Shown here: in pieces, positions 34,195 through 44,940 of the stretch
Layout of the letters: the number at the start of each line of letters is the position of its first letter
Numbering within the stretch: position 1 is the first letter of the stretch
Translations under genes and position numbers: made by a program
Assembly (NCBI RefSeq): GCF_029626145.1
Contig: NZ_JARUBJ010000002.1
Location: 6,768,501-6,832,500, forward strand
DNA: 64,000 nt
Direction: 5' to 3'
Source: Micromonospora sp. WMMD961
GTDB taxonomy: Bacteria; Actinomycetota; Actinomycetes; Mycobacteriales; Micromonosporaceae
The notes under the pieces: generated by a model
What the model was told of the DNA's origin: nothing
The model's input: the letters and a program-made list of their open reading frames with translations, nothing else
The model's database searches: none

Positions 34195-34851
34195 GTGGTT
34201 GATCTGCTGCATCGGTGGCGAATCGCGGTCCGGGGCGCCGGTGCGAGCCCGGACGCGACGTCGGCCAGAGCTGGGGAGCGGTTGCTCGACCGGTGGCGGG
34301 AGCCGCACCGGCACTATCACTCGGTGTCCCATCTGACGGCGGTGCTCGACGTGGTGGACGAGTACGCCGACCTCGCCGACCGGGTCGACCTGGTCCGGCT
34401 GGCGGCCTGGTTCCACGACGCCGTCTACGACCCGCGAGCCGCCGGTCACGCCAACGAACGCGACAGCGCCGCGCTGGCCGACCAGGTGCTCACCGGGCTC
34501 GGGGTGCCGGCGTCCGCAGTGTCCGAGGTGCGCCGCCTGGTGCTGCTCACCGCCGGACACACCGTGGCACCCGACGACCGGGACGGTGCCCTGCTGTGCG
34601 ACGCGGACCTCGCCGTGCTGGCCGGGCCGCCGGCCAACTACGAGCGGTATGCCACGGCGATCCGGCGGGAGTACTCGCACGTGCCGGAGCCGGCCTTCCG
34701 GACCGGGCGGGCGGCCGTGTTGACCGGCCTGCTGGCGCTGCCCGCGCTGTTCCGGCTGCCGCCGTTGGCGAGCCGGTGGGAGGAACCAGCCCGGGACAAC
34801 GTGCGCCGCGAGCTGGCCGCGCTCAGCGGGGAGTCGGAGGGCGCGGGTTGA
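34195..34851 (+). CDS. HD-domain metal-dependent phosphohydrolase-like protein
   Basis: A 218-aa predicted HD superfamily protein: YHSVSHLTAVLD gives His42 and His46, and WFHDAVYD the HD pair His74-Asp75; LLTAGHT and LLCDADLAVLAG supply further metal ligands. It resembles the stand-alone metal-dependent HD hydrolases of unknown substrate. GTG 34195 is preferred because a CAGACT -10-like hexamer ends 6 nt upstream; ATG 34177 is in frame too. Its last 29 nt overlap the convergent DUF4031 gene. Confidence 0.78.
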   Translation: MVDLLHRWRIAVRGAGASPDATSARAGERLLDRWREPHRHYHSVSHLTAVLDVVDEYADLADRVDLVRLAAWFHDAVYDPRAAGHANERDSAALADQVLTGLGVPASAVSEVRRLVLLTAGHTVAPDDRDGALLCDADLAVLAGPPANYERYATAIRREYSHVPEPAFRTGRAAVLTGLLALPALFRLPPLASRWEEPARDNVRRELAALSGESEGAG

Positions 34852-35107
34852 CCAGGTGCTTCGGACGACGCAGCCCGGCCGTGCGGAGCAACCGGACCAG
34901 TTCCCGGCTCGGCACCACCTGGGCACCGAGCCATACCGCCGCCGCGAACCGGTCGGCCGGGATGTCGTAGTGGTCCCGGTCGAAGCCGCGTCGGGGTGCG
35001 CCGAGCGTCTCGGCGAAGGCGTGCAACTCGGCGTACGAGACGTCGCTGATCAGGTGCGACCAGAGCCGACCGCGCCACGGCCAGGCAGGCCGGTCCAGGT
35101 AGAGCAT
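34823..35107 (-). CDS. DUF4031 protein
   Basis: A 94-aa DUF4031 protein: MLYLDRPAWPWRGRLWSHLISDVSYAELHAFAE opens the domain, and DRDHYDIPADRF is its second conserved block. Function unknown. TAGCTT ends 7 nt before ATG 35107 (leaderless), favouring this over the TTG 9 nt upstream. The 3' end overlaps the HD gene by 29 nt, so the genes are convergent and antisense to each other there. Confidence 0.75.
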   Translation of the reverse strand: MLYLDRPAWPWRGRLWSHLISDVSYAELHAFAETLGAPRRGFDRDHYDIPADRFAAAVWLGAQVVPSRELVRLLRTAGLRRPKHLVNPRPPTPR

Positions 35108-35175
35108 GGTGCCCAAGCTATCCCCCGCAGTCGATCATGTTGATGATCGCCGGCCGGCGACCTAGCCTCGGCTGC

Positions 35176-36576
35176 ATGGCCCCCACCGATCTCCTCGACG
35201 ACCTGCGCGACGCGCTCGGCGACGACGCCGTGCTCACCGACCCGGACCTGCTGCGGATGCACCAGCGGGACGAGGCCGACCTGTGCGCCGCCGGCACCCC
35301 GCTCGTGGTGACCCGCCCGCGCAGCACCGAACAGGTGGTCGCCGTGGTTCGGGCGGCGGCGCGCCACGGCGTACCGGTGGTGCCGCAGGGCGCTCGGACC
35401 GGGCTGGCCGGCGCGGCGAACGCGGTGGACGGCGCGGTGGTGATCAGCACCGTCGCGATGGACGAGATCCGGGAGATCGACCCGGTGAGCCGGATCGCGG
35501 TGGTCCAACCCGGGGTGGTCAACGCTGCGCTGGCCGGGGCGGTGGCCAAGCAAGGGCTCTGGTACCCGCCGGACCCCGGTTCCTGGGAGTCGTCGACGAT
35601 CGGCGGCAACGTGGCCACCAACGCCGGCGGCATGTGCTGCGTGAAGTACGGCGTGACCACCGAGTACGTCCTCGGCCTGGAGGTGGTGCTCGCCTCCGGT
35701 GAGGTGCTGCGCACCGGCCGACGAACGGCCAAGGGGGTGGCCGGTTACGACCTGACCCGGCTCTTCGTCGGCTCGGAGGGCACCCTCGGCGTGATCACCG
35801 AAGTGACGGTGGCGCTGCGGCCCGCGCCGGCCGACTCGCTGACCCTGGTGGCGGTCTTCCCGTCCACCGCCGCGGCCGGTGCCGCGGTGGCCGAGATCGC
35901 GGCTCGTGGGCTCACCCCCAGCCTGTTGGAGCTGCTCGACCAGACCCACCTGCGGGCGATCGAGGCGTACCAGTCGATGGGGCTGCGCACCGACGCGCAG
36001 GCGCTGCTGCTGGCCGCGGCGGACACCGGCCCCCGGGCCGCCGAGGATCTGGCCGGCCTGGCCGGGGTGTGCGAGGCGGCCGGCGCCGACGAGGTGTACG
36101 CGGCCACCGACGCGGTGGAGGCGGCGGCGCTGCTCCAGGCCCGCCGGCTGGCGCACCCGGCGATGGAGAAGTTCGCCGCCGACGCCTACCCGGGTGGCAA
36201 CGGCGGTCTGGTGATCGACGACGTGGCGGTGCCGCGTGGTTCGCTCGCGGCGCTGCTGGACGGGGTGGCCCGGATCGCGGCGGAGTGCGAGGTGCCGATC
36301 GGTGTGGTGGGGCACGCTGGCGACGGCAACATGCACCCGAACATCGTGGTCGACCGGGCCGACCCGGCGAGCGTGGAGCGGGGCCGGCGCGCGTTCGACG
36401 AGATCATGCGCCTCGGCCTCGACCTGGGTGGCACGTGCACCGGCGAGCACGGGGTGGGGCTGCTCAAGCGGGACTGGCTGGCCCGGGAGATCGGGCCGGT
36501 CGGCGTCCGGGTGCACCAGGCGATCAAGTCGGCGCTCGACCCGGCGGGTCTGCTCAACCCGGGCAAGGTGCTCTGA
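35176..36576 (+). CDS. FAD-binding oxidoreductase, GlcD/D-lactate dehydrogenase type
   Basis: A 466-aa FAD-linked oxidase. The PP-loop PQGARTGLAGAANAV lies near 75-89, the second FAD segment STIGGNVATNAGGMCCVKYG near 140-159, and the C-terminal domain has GHAGDGNMHPN near 379 and GEHGVGLLKRDWL near 424. It oxidises D-2-hydroxy acids such as glycolate or D-lactate; specificity is undetermined. TAGCCT ends 7 nt before ATG 35176 (leaderless). Confidence 0.87.
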   Translation: MAPTDLLDDLRDALGDDAVLTDPDLLRMHQRDEADLCAAGTPLVVTRPRSTEQVVAVVRAAARHGVPVVPQGARTGLAGAANAVDGAVVISTVAMDEIREIDPVSRIAVVQPGVVNAALAGAVAKQGLWYPPDPGSWESSTIGGNVATNAGGMCCVKYGVTTEYVLGLEVVLASGEVLRTGRRTAKGVAGYDLTRLFVGSEGTLGVITEVTVALRPAPADSLTLVAVFPSTAAAGAAVAEIAARGLTPSLLELLDQTHLRAIEAYQSMGLRTDAQALLLAAADTGPRAAEDLAGLAGVCEAAGADEVYAATDAVEAAALLQARRLAHPAMEKFAADAYPGGNGGLVIDDVAVPRGSLAALLDGVARIAAECEVPIGVVGHAGDGNMHPNIVVDRADPASVERGRRAFDEIMRLGLDLGGTCTGEHGVGLLKRDWLAREIGPVGVRVHQAIKSALDPAGLLNPGKVL

Positions 36577-36610
36577 CCTGCCGCGATCAGCGCACCGCGA
36601 CTTCGGCCGG

Positions 36611-36633
36611 CCGAGGTCAGCCCTTGACCTCGG
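36611..36633. terminator. Hairpin overlapping the end of the lipoprotein gene
   Basis: CCGAGGTCA (36611-36619) pairs with TGACCTCGG (36625-36633); a near-palindrome centred on GGCCGGCC precedes it. Lies between convergent genes and overlaps the lipoprotein stop codon. Confidence 0.55.
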
Positions 36634-37153
36634 CCGGGGTCGCCTGGGTGAGCAGCAGCAGGATTTCGCCGGCGACCGGTGTGCGCTCCTCACCCGGGCA
36701 GTCCTGTGAGGTGACCAGCCCGGTCGAGGTGATGAGGCTGGACGTCAGCGCGTCGATGCAGGTGGTCCGGTAGCGCCGGGCCTGGTCGGTCTCGTCGGCG
36801 AGAGCCGGGTTGGCGAGCAGCACCTGGAGCCGTTCGGTCAACTCCGGGGCGAGGGTGCCCCGGGAGGTCACGCCGTCGCCGGCGCAGTCGAGGCACTGCC
36901 ATGCGCCGTCCCGCTCCACGCTGAGGGTGCGCAGTGGGCCGTCCTCGCCAAGCCGTTGGATCAGGCTGACCTGACCTGCGGCAACGGTGGTGGGGATCTC
37001 CAGTTGCGACCCACCTCCCGCCACGGCTGCGGTCGGTTGCGCAACGGTTTTACCCGGCTCGTCACCGTCGAACAGCGAGCACCCGGTCAGGGCACCGGCG
37101 AGCGCGACGGCGAGGAGGGGTGGGAGCAGACGGGGGTGCGCGCGGATTAGCAC
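36617..37153 (-). CDS. Putative lipoprotein
   Basis: A 178-aa secreted protein. The signal peptide ends in the lipobox LTGC with Cys25; an extracytoplasmic domain follows with a CLDC pair (near 86-89) and two later cysteines (TTCIDAL, SQDCPG) that could form disulfides. It contains a duplicated alternation of Leu/Glu helices. Function unknown. GTG 37153 is chosen because TAGGTT ends 7 nt upstream (leaderless) and because it gives a proper signal peptide; the longer frame does not. Confidence 0.75.
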   Translation of the reverse strand: MLIRAHPRLLPPLLAVALAGALTGCSLFDGDEPGKTVAQPTAAVAGGGSQLEIPTTVAAGQVSLIQRLGEDGPLRTLSVERDGAWQCLDCAGDGVTSRGTLAPELTERLQVLLANPALADETDQARRYRTTCIDALTSSLITSTGLVTSQDCPGEERTPVAGEILLLLTQATPAEVKG

Positions 37154-37241
37154 GCGCGGAAACCTACCCCACCGTAGGTAGCGTTCGAAACCACCATCCG
37201 GGTCGGTATCGATGGTTACCCATTGGTAACGTCGCAATTCG

Positions 37242-39074
37242 TCATCGAGCGGACGATCGCAGCTCCGCCTGGTCGTCCTCGCCACCCCGGTCGGCCGCGT
37301 AACCCCGGACGTCCGGCGCACCGAGCCGGGCCGCGTCCGCCGCCGCGTCGTCCGGCATCAACTGGGACTGCCGCTCCGCCTCCACCCGGGCGCGGTAGTG
37401 CTCCACCTCGCGGGCCCGGGTGGCCGCGTCCCAACCGAGCACCGCGCCCATCAGCTCGGCGGCGTGCTCCGCCGACTCCAGCCCTCGATGGCTGGTCTCG
37501 AACGAGATCCGCGTCCGTCGGGTCAGCACGTCCTCCAGGTGCAGCGCACCCTCGGCCCGTGCCGCGTACGCGACCTCGGCCGCCAGATACTCCGGGGCAC
37601 CCGCCAGCGGAGACGCGAGCAGCGGATCGGCGTCGACCAGCGCCAACAGGTCGAGGGTGAGGCTGCCGTACCGCTCCAGCAGGTGCTCCACCACGCCCAC
37701 CGGCACGCCGTGCCGGCGAGCCAGGTCGGCCCGGTCCCGCCACATCGCCGGGTAACCGTCGGCACCCAGCAGCGGCAGGTCGGCGGTACGCGACGGACGC
37801 GTGCCGCCGAGCCGGCGGGCCGCACGATCGACCACGTCGGAGGCCATCACCCGGTACGTCGTGTACTTGCCGCCGGCCACCAACAGCAACCCGAGCATGG
37901 GCTCGAAGACCGCGTGCTCGCGGGAGAGCTTCGAGGTCGAGTCGGCCTCGCCGGCCAGCAGCGGCCGCAGCCCCGCGTAGACGCCCTCGATGTCGGCGGT
38001 GGTCAACGGCCGGTCCAGCACGGTGTTGACCTGTTCGAGGAGGTAGTCGATGTCACTCGCGGAGGCGGCCGGGTGGGACCGGTCCAGCCGCCAGTCGGTG
38101 TCGGTGGTGCCGATGATCCAGTGCCCGCCCCACGGGATGACGAAGAGCACCGACTTCGCCGTACGCAGGATGAGCCCCGTCTCACCGGTGATCGCCGAGC
38201 GGGGCACCACCAGGTGCACCCCCTTGGAGGCGCGCACCCGGATGCCGGGCCGCAGGCCCACGTCGTTGAGCATCCGGGACATGTCGTCGCTCCACACACC
38301 CGTGGCGGCGATGACGGTGCGGGCGTGCACCTCGAACTCCGCGTCCGGTGAGCCCGCCGGCGCCTCCAGGTCGCGTACCCGCACGCCGGTCACCTCACGC
38401 GCCTGCCGGATCAGCCCGACGGCACGGGCACTGCTCACCACTGTTGCGCCGAGGCTGGCGGCGGTGCGGGCCAGGGTGACCACCAGGCGTGCGTCGTCGA
38501 CCTGCCCGTCGTAGTAGCGGATCGCCCCGGCCAGCGCGTCTGCTCGCAGACTCGGGAAGATCCGCCGGGCGCCCTCCCGGGTCAGGTGCCGGTGCAGTGG
38601 CATCCCCCGGCCGCCGCCGAAGAGCCCGGCGAAGGCGTCGTAGGTGGCCACGCCGGCGCCGTAGTACGAGCGGCGGAAGATCCGGGCCGGCAGGTCGCGC
38701 AGGCCCCGCCCGGCCGGCAGCGGCACCAGGAACGGCACCGGACGTACCAGGTGCGGCGCGAGCCGGGTGGCGAGCAGCCCGCGCTCGGTGAGCGCCTCGT
38801 GCACCAGGTTGAACTCCAACTGCTCCAGGTAGCGCAGGCCACCGTGGATGAGTTTGCTGGACCGGCTGGAGGTGCCGGCGGCGAGGTCACGCGCCTCGAC
38901 GAGGGCCACCTTGAGGCCCCGGGACGCCGCGTCCAGGGCCGCACCGGCACCGGTCACCCCGCCCCCGATGACCAGCACGTCGAAGCGCTCGGCGCGCAGT
39001 CGACGCAGGTCGGACGCACGGCGGACCGGCGACAGTTGGCCGGCGGCGGATCGGGAGACATTGGGGTCACGCAC
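37242..39074 (-). CDS. glpD: Aerobic glycerol-3-phosphate dehydrogenase GlpD
   Basis: A 610-aa FAD-dependent dehydrogenase. The FAD site FDVLVIGGGVTGAGAALDAASRG is near 31-53, HGGLRYLEQLEFNLVHEAL follows at about 77-95, and the C-terminal helical domain starts near 395. It oxidises sn-glycerol-3-phosphate to dihydroxyacetone phosphate at the membrane. GTG 39074 is chosen because TACCGT ends 6 nt upstream; ATG 39110 is possible. No glpF or glpK is adjacent. Confidence 0.9.
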   Translation of the reverse strand: MRDPNVSRSAAGQLSPVRRASDLRRLRAERFDVLVIGGGVTGAGAALDAASRGLKVALVEARDLAAGTSSRSSKLIHGGLRYLEQLEFNLVHEALTERGLLATRLAPHLVRPVPFLVPLPAGRGLRDLPARIFRRSYYGAGVATYDAFAGLFGGGRGMPLHRHLTREGARRIFPSLRADALAGAIRYYDGQVDDARLVVTLARTAASLGATVVSSARAVGLIRQAREVTGVRVRDLEAPAGSPDAEFEVHARTVIAATGVWSDDMSRMLNDVGLRPGIRVRASKGVHLVVPRSAITGETGLILRTAKSVLFVIPWGGHWIIGTTDTDWRLDRSHPAASASDIDYLLEQVNTVLDRPLTTADIEGVYAGLRPLLAGEADSTSKLSREHAVFEPMLGLLLVAGGKYTTYRVMASDVVDRAARRLGGTRPSRTADLPLLGADGYPAMWRDRADLARRHGVPVGVVEHLLERYGSLTLDLLALVDADPLLASPLAGAPEYLAAEVAYAARAEGALHLEDVLTRRTRISFETSHRGLESAEHAAELMGAVLGWDAATRAREVEHYRARVEAERQSQLMPDDAAADAARLGAPDVRGYAADRGGEDDQAELRSSAR

Positions 39075-39238
39075 CCGTCCACGGTAACCGCCGGGCCGCC
39101 GAGTCGACATTCGCCGCCCCTGCCTTCGCCGTCCCGAGGCGCACGACGGGCGGCGGCGGCCAGCGACCGGTTCGTCACCGTCCGGCCCCGGCTGCGGGCC
39201 TGTTCGATGGTCGATCGCAGCCGCCGCTTCCGCTCCTC

Positions 39239-39298
39239 GATCAAGTGATGAAGAGTAGGTGCCAACGGCGCTTCTGACCTACTTTTCATCACTTGATC
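39239..39298. repeat. Long inverted repeat upstream of glpD
   Basis: A 22-bp arm (39239-39260) pairs with 39277-39298 at 21 of 22 positions, with a 16-nt loop. It lies in the 282-nt divergent gap between glpD and the membrane subtilase, so it is not a simple terminator of either. The rest of the gap (39075-39238) has a short coding-like stretch on the minus strand without a start of its own. Confidence 0.75.
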
Positions 39299-39356
39299 AC
39301 CGCACGTCACGTCGACGCCGGGCTGGAACTGTTCATCATGGTCGTAAGGTTCTCGG

Positions 39357-41984
39357 ATGCACGGTGAGCCTGGGTACCCCGGAGTCAGCGACCGCAGTTC
39401 CCCATGGCCGGTGGTCGCGGCCGTTGTCGTCGGCTGTTGGACGGTTGCGGTCACCGTGGCCACCCAGACCGGTGGTTGGCTCACCGATCAGGTGCTGCTG
39501 GGCTTCGGCCGGGACCGGCTCGGCTGGCTCTGGCCGGTGCTCGGTCTGGCGACCGTCGTGCTGGTGGGCACACCCGCCCTGCTGCTGTCCGTGCTGCCCC
39601 GGTCGGCAGCGATCCGGGCCACCGGGCGGGCCTGGCTGCTCGGGGCACTGGCCCTGGGGCTGCTCACACTGCTGCGGGTCGTGCCGCTGGTGCACCACGA
39701 GGCGTACCTCGCCGCGCTGGCCGGCACGGCGCTGCTCGGCGCGTTCGCCATGCGCTGGGCGGCACGCCGGTGGGCGTACCCCGGGCTGGTCGGCTTGGTC
39801 CACGGCCCGGCACCCACCGGAGGCGGCGACGCCACGCTGCCCGAGGCCACCGGCAGCGGCGACGCCACGCGGCCCGAGGCCACCGGCAGCGGCGACGCCA
39901 CGCGGCCCGAGGCCACCGCGAACGGCGACGCCACGCGGCTTGAGGCTGTCGGGAGCCCGACGCCGGTCGAATCTCGGCGACGCCCGCGTGGACTCGGCGC
40001 GGTGCCACTGCTCGCGATCGCCGCCGGGTTGGCGACGCTGCTGCCGTGGGCCTGGTTGGGCGCGCTCGGCGGGCTCCTGGAGACCGTGCTCGCGCTGCTG
40101 GCGTCCGCCGCGCTCGGAGTGCTGGCCGCGACCCTGTTGGACGGCACGTTCTGGTCCCGGTTCGCGGTCGGCCGGCCACCCCGGCCGGCTCGGCTGGTGC
40201 TGGTCGGGGGCCTGGTCGCCGGGGTGGCGCTACTGCTGCTCGCGGCCGGCACCGGCCAGTCCGGTGCGCAGCTGCCCGCGCTGTGGACCCTGCCGCCGCT
40301 GGGTTTCGCACTGGCCGCGCTGTGGGCCGCTGCCTGGCGGCCCACAGTCGACCCGGCCGACGCCGCGCGCGCCGGCCGGACGGCGACCGGTTGGCTCGTC
40401 GGCCTGGCCGCGCTCGGCCCGCTCGCCTTCACCGACCCGGAAGAGATCAGCCTGCTGCTGATCGGCACCCGGGACGTTCCGTTCTGGGTGGCGGCCGCCA
40501 CCGGCACCGGGCTCGCCGTCGCCGTCCTGGTCGCCATCGGGTACGCGGTGCTGCTCGCCCGGCCGTCGGCACGTACCCCGAACCGTCGGGTCGCCGCGGT
40601 GACCGCCGTGGTGCTGGTGGTGGCGTTCGGCGTGGTCGACCTCGGCCCCGGCCAACCCGGCCTCTACGGCGAGCGGCTGCTGGTGGTCCTGCGCGCGCAG
40701 GCGGACCTGACCGGTCTGCCGACCGGCGCGGCGGGTCGGGCCGGGCGGGACGCCCGGGCGACGGAGGTCTACCGGCGGCTGGTGGCGACCGCCGAGCAGA
40801 GCCAGGCCGACCTGGTCCGAGAGCTGAACCGACTCCGACTCGACCCGGTGTCGTACTACCTCGTGAACGCCGTCGAGGTGGACGGCGGCCCGGCGGTGCG
40901 CGCGTGGCTCGCCCGTCGGCCGGAGGTGGACCGGGTGCTGATCAGCCAACGCCTCCGCCCACTACCGGCCCCGGCCGGGCAGAGCCGGGGTACCGCGCCC
41001 AAGCCCACCGGTCCGGAGTGGAACATCAGCCAGATCGGTGCCGACAAGGTCTGGTCCCAGCTCGGGGTGACCGGATCGGGCATCGTGGTCGGCAGCTCGG
41101 ACTCAGGGGTGGACGGAAACCATCCGGCGCTGCGAGCGCAGTTCCGCGGCGGCGACGACTCCTGGTACGACCCGTGGGACGGCACCCGCAACCCCACCGA
41201 CCAGGGCGGGCACGGCACCCACACGGTCGGCAGCGCGGTCGGGCGGGACGGCATCGGGGTGGCCCCGGACGCGCAGTGGGTGGGCTGCGTCAACCTGGAC
41301 CGCAACCTCGGCAGCCCCGGGCACTACCTGGACTGTCTCCAGTTCATGCTGGCGCCCTTCCCGACCGGCGGCGACCCGTTCACCGACGGCCGCCCGGAGC
41401 GCGCGCCGCAGGTGTTGACCAACTCGTGGGGCTGCCCGGCCATCGAGGGTTGCGACCGGGGCGTGCTGCGGCCGGCCACCGCGGCGCTGGACGCCGCCGG
41501 GATCTTCGTGGTCGTGGCGGCCGGCAACACCGGCCCGTGGTGCGCGTCGATCGACGACCCACCAGCCCCGTTCCCGGACGTGTTGACCGTGGGGGCGGTG
41601 GACTCGCACCGACGGGTGGCCGAGTTCTCCTCGCGCGGGCCGGTTGCGGGCAGCCCGGGTAAGCCGGACGTGCTCGCACCGGGTGTGGGTGTGGTGTCCG
41701 CCATGCCGGGTGGCACGTACGCCGCATTGGACGGCACCTCGATGGCGACCCCGCAGGTGGCGGGGGTGGTCGCACTGATGTGGTCGGCGAACCCGGCGCT
41801 GGTCGGCGACGTGGCCCGGACCCGGCAGATCCTGCGGGACACCGCCACGGCGGCCACGCCGACCTACCGCTCCAGCGACCCGTCCGACGCCTGCGGTGCT
41901 CCGTCGAACATCACCGGCGCTGGTCAGGTCGACGCCTACGCCGCCGTTCGCGCAGCCGCGGGGGTGCGACCCGGTACCCGGTGA
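39357..41984 (+). CDS. Polytopic membrane serine protease, subtilase (S8) domain
   Basis: An 875-aa protein: about ten hydrophobic segments over residues 20-445, a juxtamembrane region, and a C-terminal subtilase domain (about 565-870). The triad is Asp582 (SSDSGVDG), His619 (GGHGTHT) and Ser795 (GTSMATP), with the oxyanion Asn in AAGNTGPW. No signal peptide; the protease probably faces outward. A four-copy 11-residue repeat lies between helices at 157-200. TAAGGT ends 6 nt before the ATG (leaderless). Most subtilases are soluble or singly anchored, so this layout is unusual. Confidence 0.87.
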   Translation: MHGEPGYPGVSDRSSPWPVVAAVVVGCWTVAVTVATQTGGWLTDQVLLGFGRDRLGWLWPVLGLATVVLVGTPALLLSVLPRSAAIRATGRAWLLGALALGLLTLLRVVPLVHHEAYLAALAGTALLGAFAMRWAARRWAYPGLVGLVHGPAPTGGGDATLPEATGSGDATRPEATGSGDATRPEATANGDATRLEAVGSPTPVESRRRPRGLGAVPLLAIAAGLATLLPWAWLGALGGLLETVLALLASAALGVLAATLLDGTFWSRFAVGRPPRPARLVLVGGLVAGVALLLLAAGTGQSGAQLPALWTLPPLGFALAALWAAAWRPTVDPADAARAGRTATGWLVGLAALGPLAFTDPEEISLLLIGTRDVPFWVAAATGTGLAVAVLVAIGYAVLLARPSARTPNRRVAAVTAVVLVVAFGVVDLGPGQPGLYGERLLVVLRAQADLTGLPTGAAGRAGRDARATEVYRRLVATAEQSQADLVRELNRLRLDPVSYYLVNAVEVDGGPAVRAWLARRPEVDRVLISQRLRPLPAPAGQSRGTAPKPTGPEWNISQIGADKVWSQLGVTGSGIVVGSSDSGVDGNHPALRAQFRGGDDSWYDPWDGTRNPTDQGGHGTHTVGSAVGRDGIGVAPDAQWVGCVNLDRNLGSPGHYLDCLQFMLAPFPTGGDPFTDGRPERAPQVLTNSWGCPAIEGCDRGVLRPATAALDAAGIFVVVAAGNTGPWCASIDDPPAPFPDVLTVGAVDSHRRVAEFSSRGPVAGSPGKPDVLAPGVGVVSAMPGGTYAALDGTSMATPQVAGVVALMWSANPALVGDVARTRQILRDTATAATPTYRSSDPSDACGAPSNITGAGQVDAYAAVRAAAGVRPGTR
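39825..39956 (+). repeat. 33-bp tandem repeat, four copies, inside the subtilase gene
   Basis: Units at 39825, 39858, 39891 and 39924, each 33 bp, encode GDAT-x-PEATGS-like 11-mers. Units 2 and 3 are almost identical; unit 4 is diverged. In-frame repeat number can change by slippage. Confidence 0.9.
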
Positions 41985-42000
41985 TCTAGGGTCGGCGACC

Positions 42001-42933
42001 ATGGACGCCGAGATCACCGTCACCGAGCTGAGCGCCGACCTGGTCCCCGCCGTGGTGCGGCTCTGCGAGCAGGCTCTCGACCTGCCCGAGGACGCCGCCG
42101 AGGCGGCCCCCATCGTGGACGTGCTCTGGCCCCGGGCCACCGCCGACCGCCAGGTGGTCGGCCTGGGCGCGTACCGGGGAGCGGACCTGGTCGGGGTGCT
42201 GCTCTGCTCCGTGTCGTCGGCCGACCCGGGCATCGGGCACGTGGACCTGGTCGCGGTCCTCCCGGATCAGCGCCGCCGAGGCGTCGGCCGTTCGCTGCTG
42301 CGACGGGCCGAGCGGGTGCTCGCCGAGCGCGGCGCGACCGAAGTGCTGCTGGCCGGGAACCCGCCGTACTACGCCTGGCCGGGCATCGACGTCCGCTACA
42401 CCCCAGCGGTGTGTGCCGCTCTCGCGCTCGGCTACCAGCAGGACCGGACCGCCTGGAACATGACCGCCGACCTGTCGTACGACGGGTCGCCGGCACTGCG
42501 GTCCACGGAGGCGGCAGAGCGTCGGCTGACCGACCAGGGTGTGACCGTACGCCGGGCGGAGCCGAGGGACCTGCCGGCGCTCACCGCCTTCGCCCGGTCC
42601 ACCTTCGGTGGCACGTGGGACGGCGAGCTGGCCGGGTCGGTGGGTCGCGACGGGGCGGGCTGCCACCTGGCGGAGCGCGGCGGCGAGGTGCTGGGCTTCG
42701 CCGCGTACGGGTCGTCCCGGCCGAGCTGGTTCGGGCCGATGGGCACCGCGCCGGCAGCCGAGGGGTCGGGCATCGGTGGGGTGCTGCTGCGGCGCTGCCT
42801 TCGGGATCAGCGGGCGGCGGGCCTGGATCGGGCGCAGATCGGCTGGGTGGGGCCGGTGCCGTTCTACTCGGGCAGCGCGGGCGCCTCGATCGAGCGGGTC
42901 TTCTTCCTGTACCGACGGACGTTGGTGGAATAA
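42001..42933 (+). CDS. Double GNAT acetyltransferase
   Basis: A 310-aa protein with two GNAT domains. The N-terminal domain has its acetyl-CoA loop at LPDQRRRGVGRSLL (near 88-101); the C-terminal domain (about 175-310) is less conserved, with GSGIGGVLLRRCL. It resembles mshD in layout but not in sequence. Substrate unknown. TAGGGT ends 8 nt before the ATG (leaderless), 17 nt after the subtilase stop. Confidence 0.78.
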   Translation: MDAEITVTELSADLVPAVVRLCEQALDLPEDAAEAAPIVDVLWPRATADRQVVGLGAYRGADLVGVLLCSVSSADPGIGHVDLVAVLPDQRRRGVGRSLLRRAERVLAERGATEVLLAGNPPYYAWPGIDVRYTPAVCAALALGYQQDRTAWNMTADLSYDGSPALRSTEAAERRLTDQGVTVRRAEPRDLPALTAFARSTFGGTWDGELAGSVGRDGAGCHLAERGGEVLGFAAYGSSRPSWFGPMGTAPAAEGSGIGGVLLRRCLRDQRAAGLDRAQIGWVGPVPFYSGSAGASIERVFFLYRRTLVE

Positions 42934-43012
42934 ACCCGCCAAAACGGGATATAGGTTCATTCGCCCGCACTGGCCATCGACGCCCTTTACCGTTTCGGTA
43001 GAGGAGGCAGCC

Positions 43013-43261
43013 ATGACCACGGATGACGACCAGACCGAGGACGGCCCGCCGATCACCTGGAAACCGGTCGGCGAACTCCCCGGCCAACTGCCGTTCGACC
43101 GGCTCGACTACGGCGACGCCGAGCAGCTCGCCGAGATGACCACCGACGGGGAGCCATCGGCGGTCGAGGAGCCATGCGAGATGGTGGACGCCCCGATCCA
43201 ACTGCTTCCGCCGTACGACCGGGCGCAGAAGCGGCGCAACCAGCGCCCACTACCGACCTGA
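43013..43261 (+). CDS. Hypothetical acidic protein, 82 aa
   Basis: An 82-aa protein, acidic in the first two thirds (MTTDDDQTEDGPPITWKP) and basic at the end (YDRAQKRRNQRPLPT), with no predicted membrane segment. GAGGAGG stands 6 nt before the ATG, a strong ribosome site. It is 79 nt after the GNAT gene and convergent with groEL. Family not recognised. Confidence 0.65.
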   Translation: MTTDDDQTEDGPPITWKPVGELPGQLPFDRLDYGDAEQLAEMTTDGEPSAVEEPCEMVDAPIQLLPPYDRAQKRRNQRPLPT

Positions 43262-43264
43262 CGA

Positions 43265-43302
43265 CGAACGGGGCGGACCGCGTCAGCGGCCCACCCCGTT
43301 CG
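43265..43302. terminator. Terminator hairpin between the 82-aa gene and groEL
   Basis: CGAACGGGG (43265-43273) pairs with CCCCGTTCG (43294-43302) between convergent genes. Confidence 0.7.
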
Positions 43303-43317
43303 GTGTCGGAACTGGAC

Positions 43318-44940
<1,623 letters not shown>

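Noticed and set aside
39240..39300. Inverted repeat as a glpD or subtilase terminator
   Set aside because: Both neighbours start, rather than end, beside it.
38954..39484. Minus-strand frame with LIEERKRRLRSTIEQ upstream of glpD
   Set aside because: It has no start with a ribosome site, crosses the long inverted repeat and overlaps glpD in another frame. At best it is a remnant; nothing supports a gene.
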